The position numbers and the translations under genes are program-made. This document shows, one piece after another, positions 60,350 to 60,527 of a stretch of DNA of 60,527 nt (within the stretch, counting starts at the first letter, position 1; every line of letters starts with the position of its first letter). The stretch comes from Acidobacteriota bacterium (lineage in GTDB: Bacteria > Acidobacteriota > Terriglobia > Terriglobales > Acidobacteriaceae), in contig QIBA01000062.1 in NCBI GenBank assembly GCA_003225175.1, forward strand, positions 1 through 60,527. Direction: 5' to 3'. A model generated the notes under the pieces. That model was not told the origin of the DNA and did not search any database. It was given only the letters and a program-made list of their open reading frames with translations.

Positions 60350-60527
60350 TCGGAGCTCTCCGGTCTCGCTGAATGCTGAGTGCTGAGTGCTGCTTTTCTG
60401 AAGCAACAACTTAATCCCGGGAATCGCACTGAATCAGAGCCGGACTGATCTCGGTAGCATTCCCACCTCGGCCAAACCTGCTACACCTTTCCGCATCGCA
60501 ATTGGCAAAGTCATTCCCGAATCTATG

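Overview
The window looks like chromosomal DNA of an Acidobacteriota bacterium, most likely class Terriglobia. Three things point there: two very large Oar/CarA-type TonB-dependent receptors with an N-terminal carboxypeptidase-regulatory fold, an ADOP-family permease (acidobacterial duplicated orphan permease), and many secreted carbohydrate-active proteins beside Ser/Thr kinases. Envelope genes (lptC/lptA-like, lptB, bactofilin) fit a diderm. No tRNA, rRNA, CRISPR array, intact insertion sequence or phage was recognised.

Layout. 1-5373 is the conserved minus-strand block lptC/lptA-like > lptB > rpoN > hpf. It is followed by an OsmC-family gene with an in-frame UGA at the resolving-cysteine position, an M20 peptidase and an S8 protease. 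10870-13308 holds a convergent NHEJ-type polymerase and ATP-dependent DNA ligase, 13482-15847 a broken ADOP gene, and 16251-17162 era. 17363-23548 pairs a TonB receptor with a GH28-CE8 double pectinase. 23639-24949 has a bactofilin and a Phd/PIN toxin-antitoxin pair whose toxin is frameshifted. 25220-32405 is a tight four-gene minus-strand unit: cyclase-like/kinase/TIR/ATPase protein, membrane ATPase with PEGA domain, outer-membrane barrel, cupin. 32670-38710 is a sugar/inositol block (inositol oxygenase, GH4, PfkB kinase, LacI regulator, APC permease). 38751-49298 has a TPR protein, a PIG-L family protein divergent from a second TonB receptor, and an (alpha/alpha)6 glycosidase. 49506-53093 carries katG and msrA. 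53288-54708 is an ArsR-SRPBCC pair. 54709-60527 is repeat-rich and holds a DUF6843-like membrane protein, a DUF5916/CBM9-like protein and a probably frameshifted membrane protein.

Most notable points. (1) A candidate selenocysteine OsmC: the UGA replaces a conserved Cys, the reading frame continues with family-typical residues to a TAA, and a perfect hairpin with G in its loop starts 20 nt after the UGA, where a bacterial SECIS should be. (2) The kinase-TIR-STAND operon, which couples a cytosolic sensor/effector to an inner-membrane ATPase and an outer-membrane barrel and could be an undescribed signalling or immune system. (3) Two near-identical LacI-type operators 10 kb apart, which suggest one regulon linking inositol oxidation with the PIG-L/TonB-receptor pair. 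(4) Repeat structures around 54.9-56.5 kb and 59.0-59.8 kb, including one repeat copy with an internally inverted segment.

All functional calls come from reading motifs in the translations; no database search was run.
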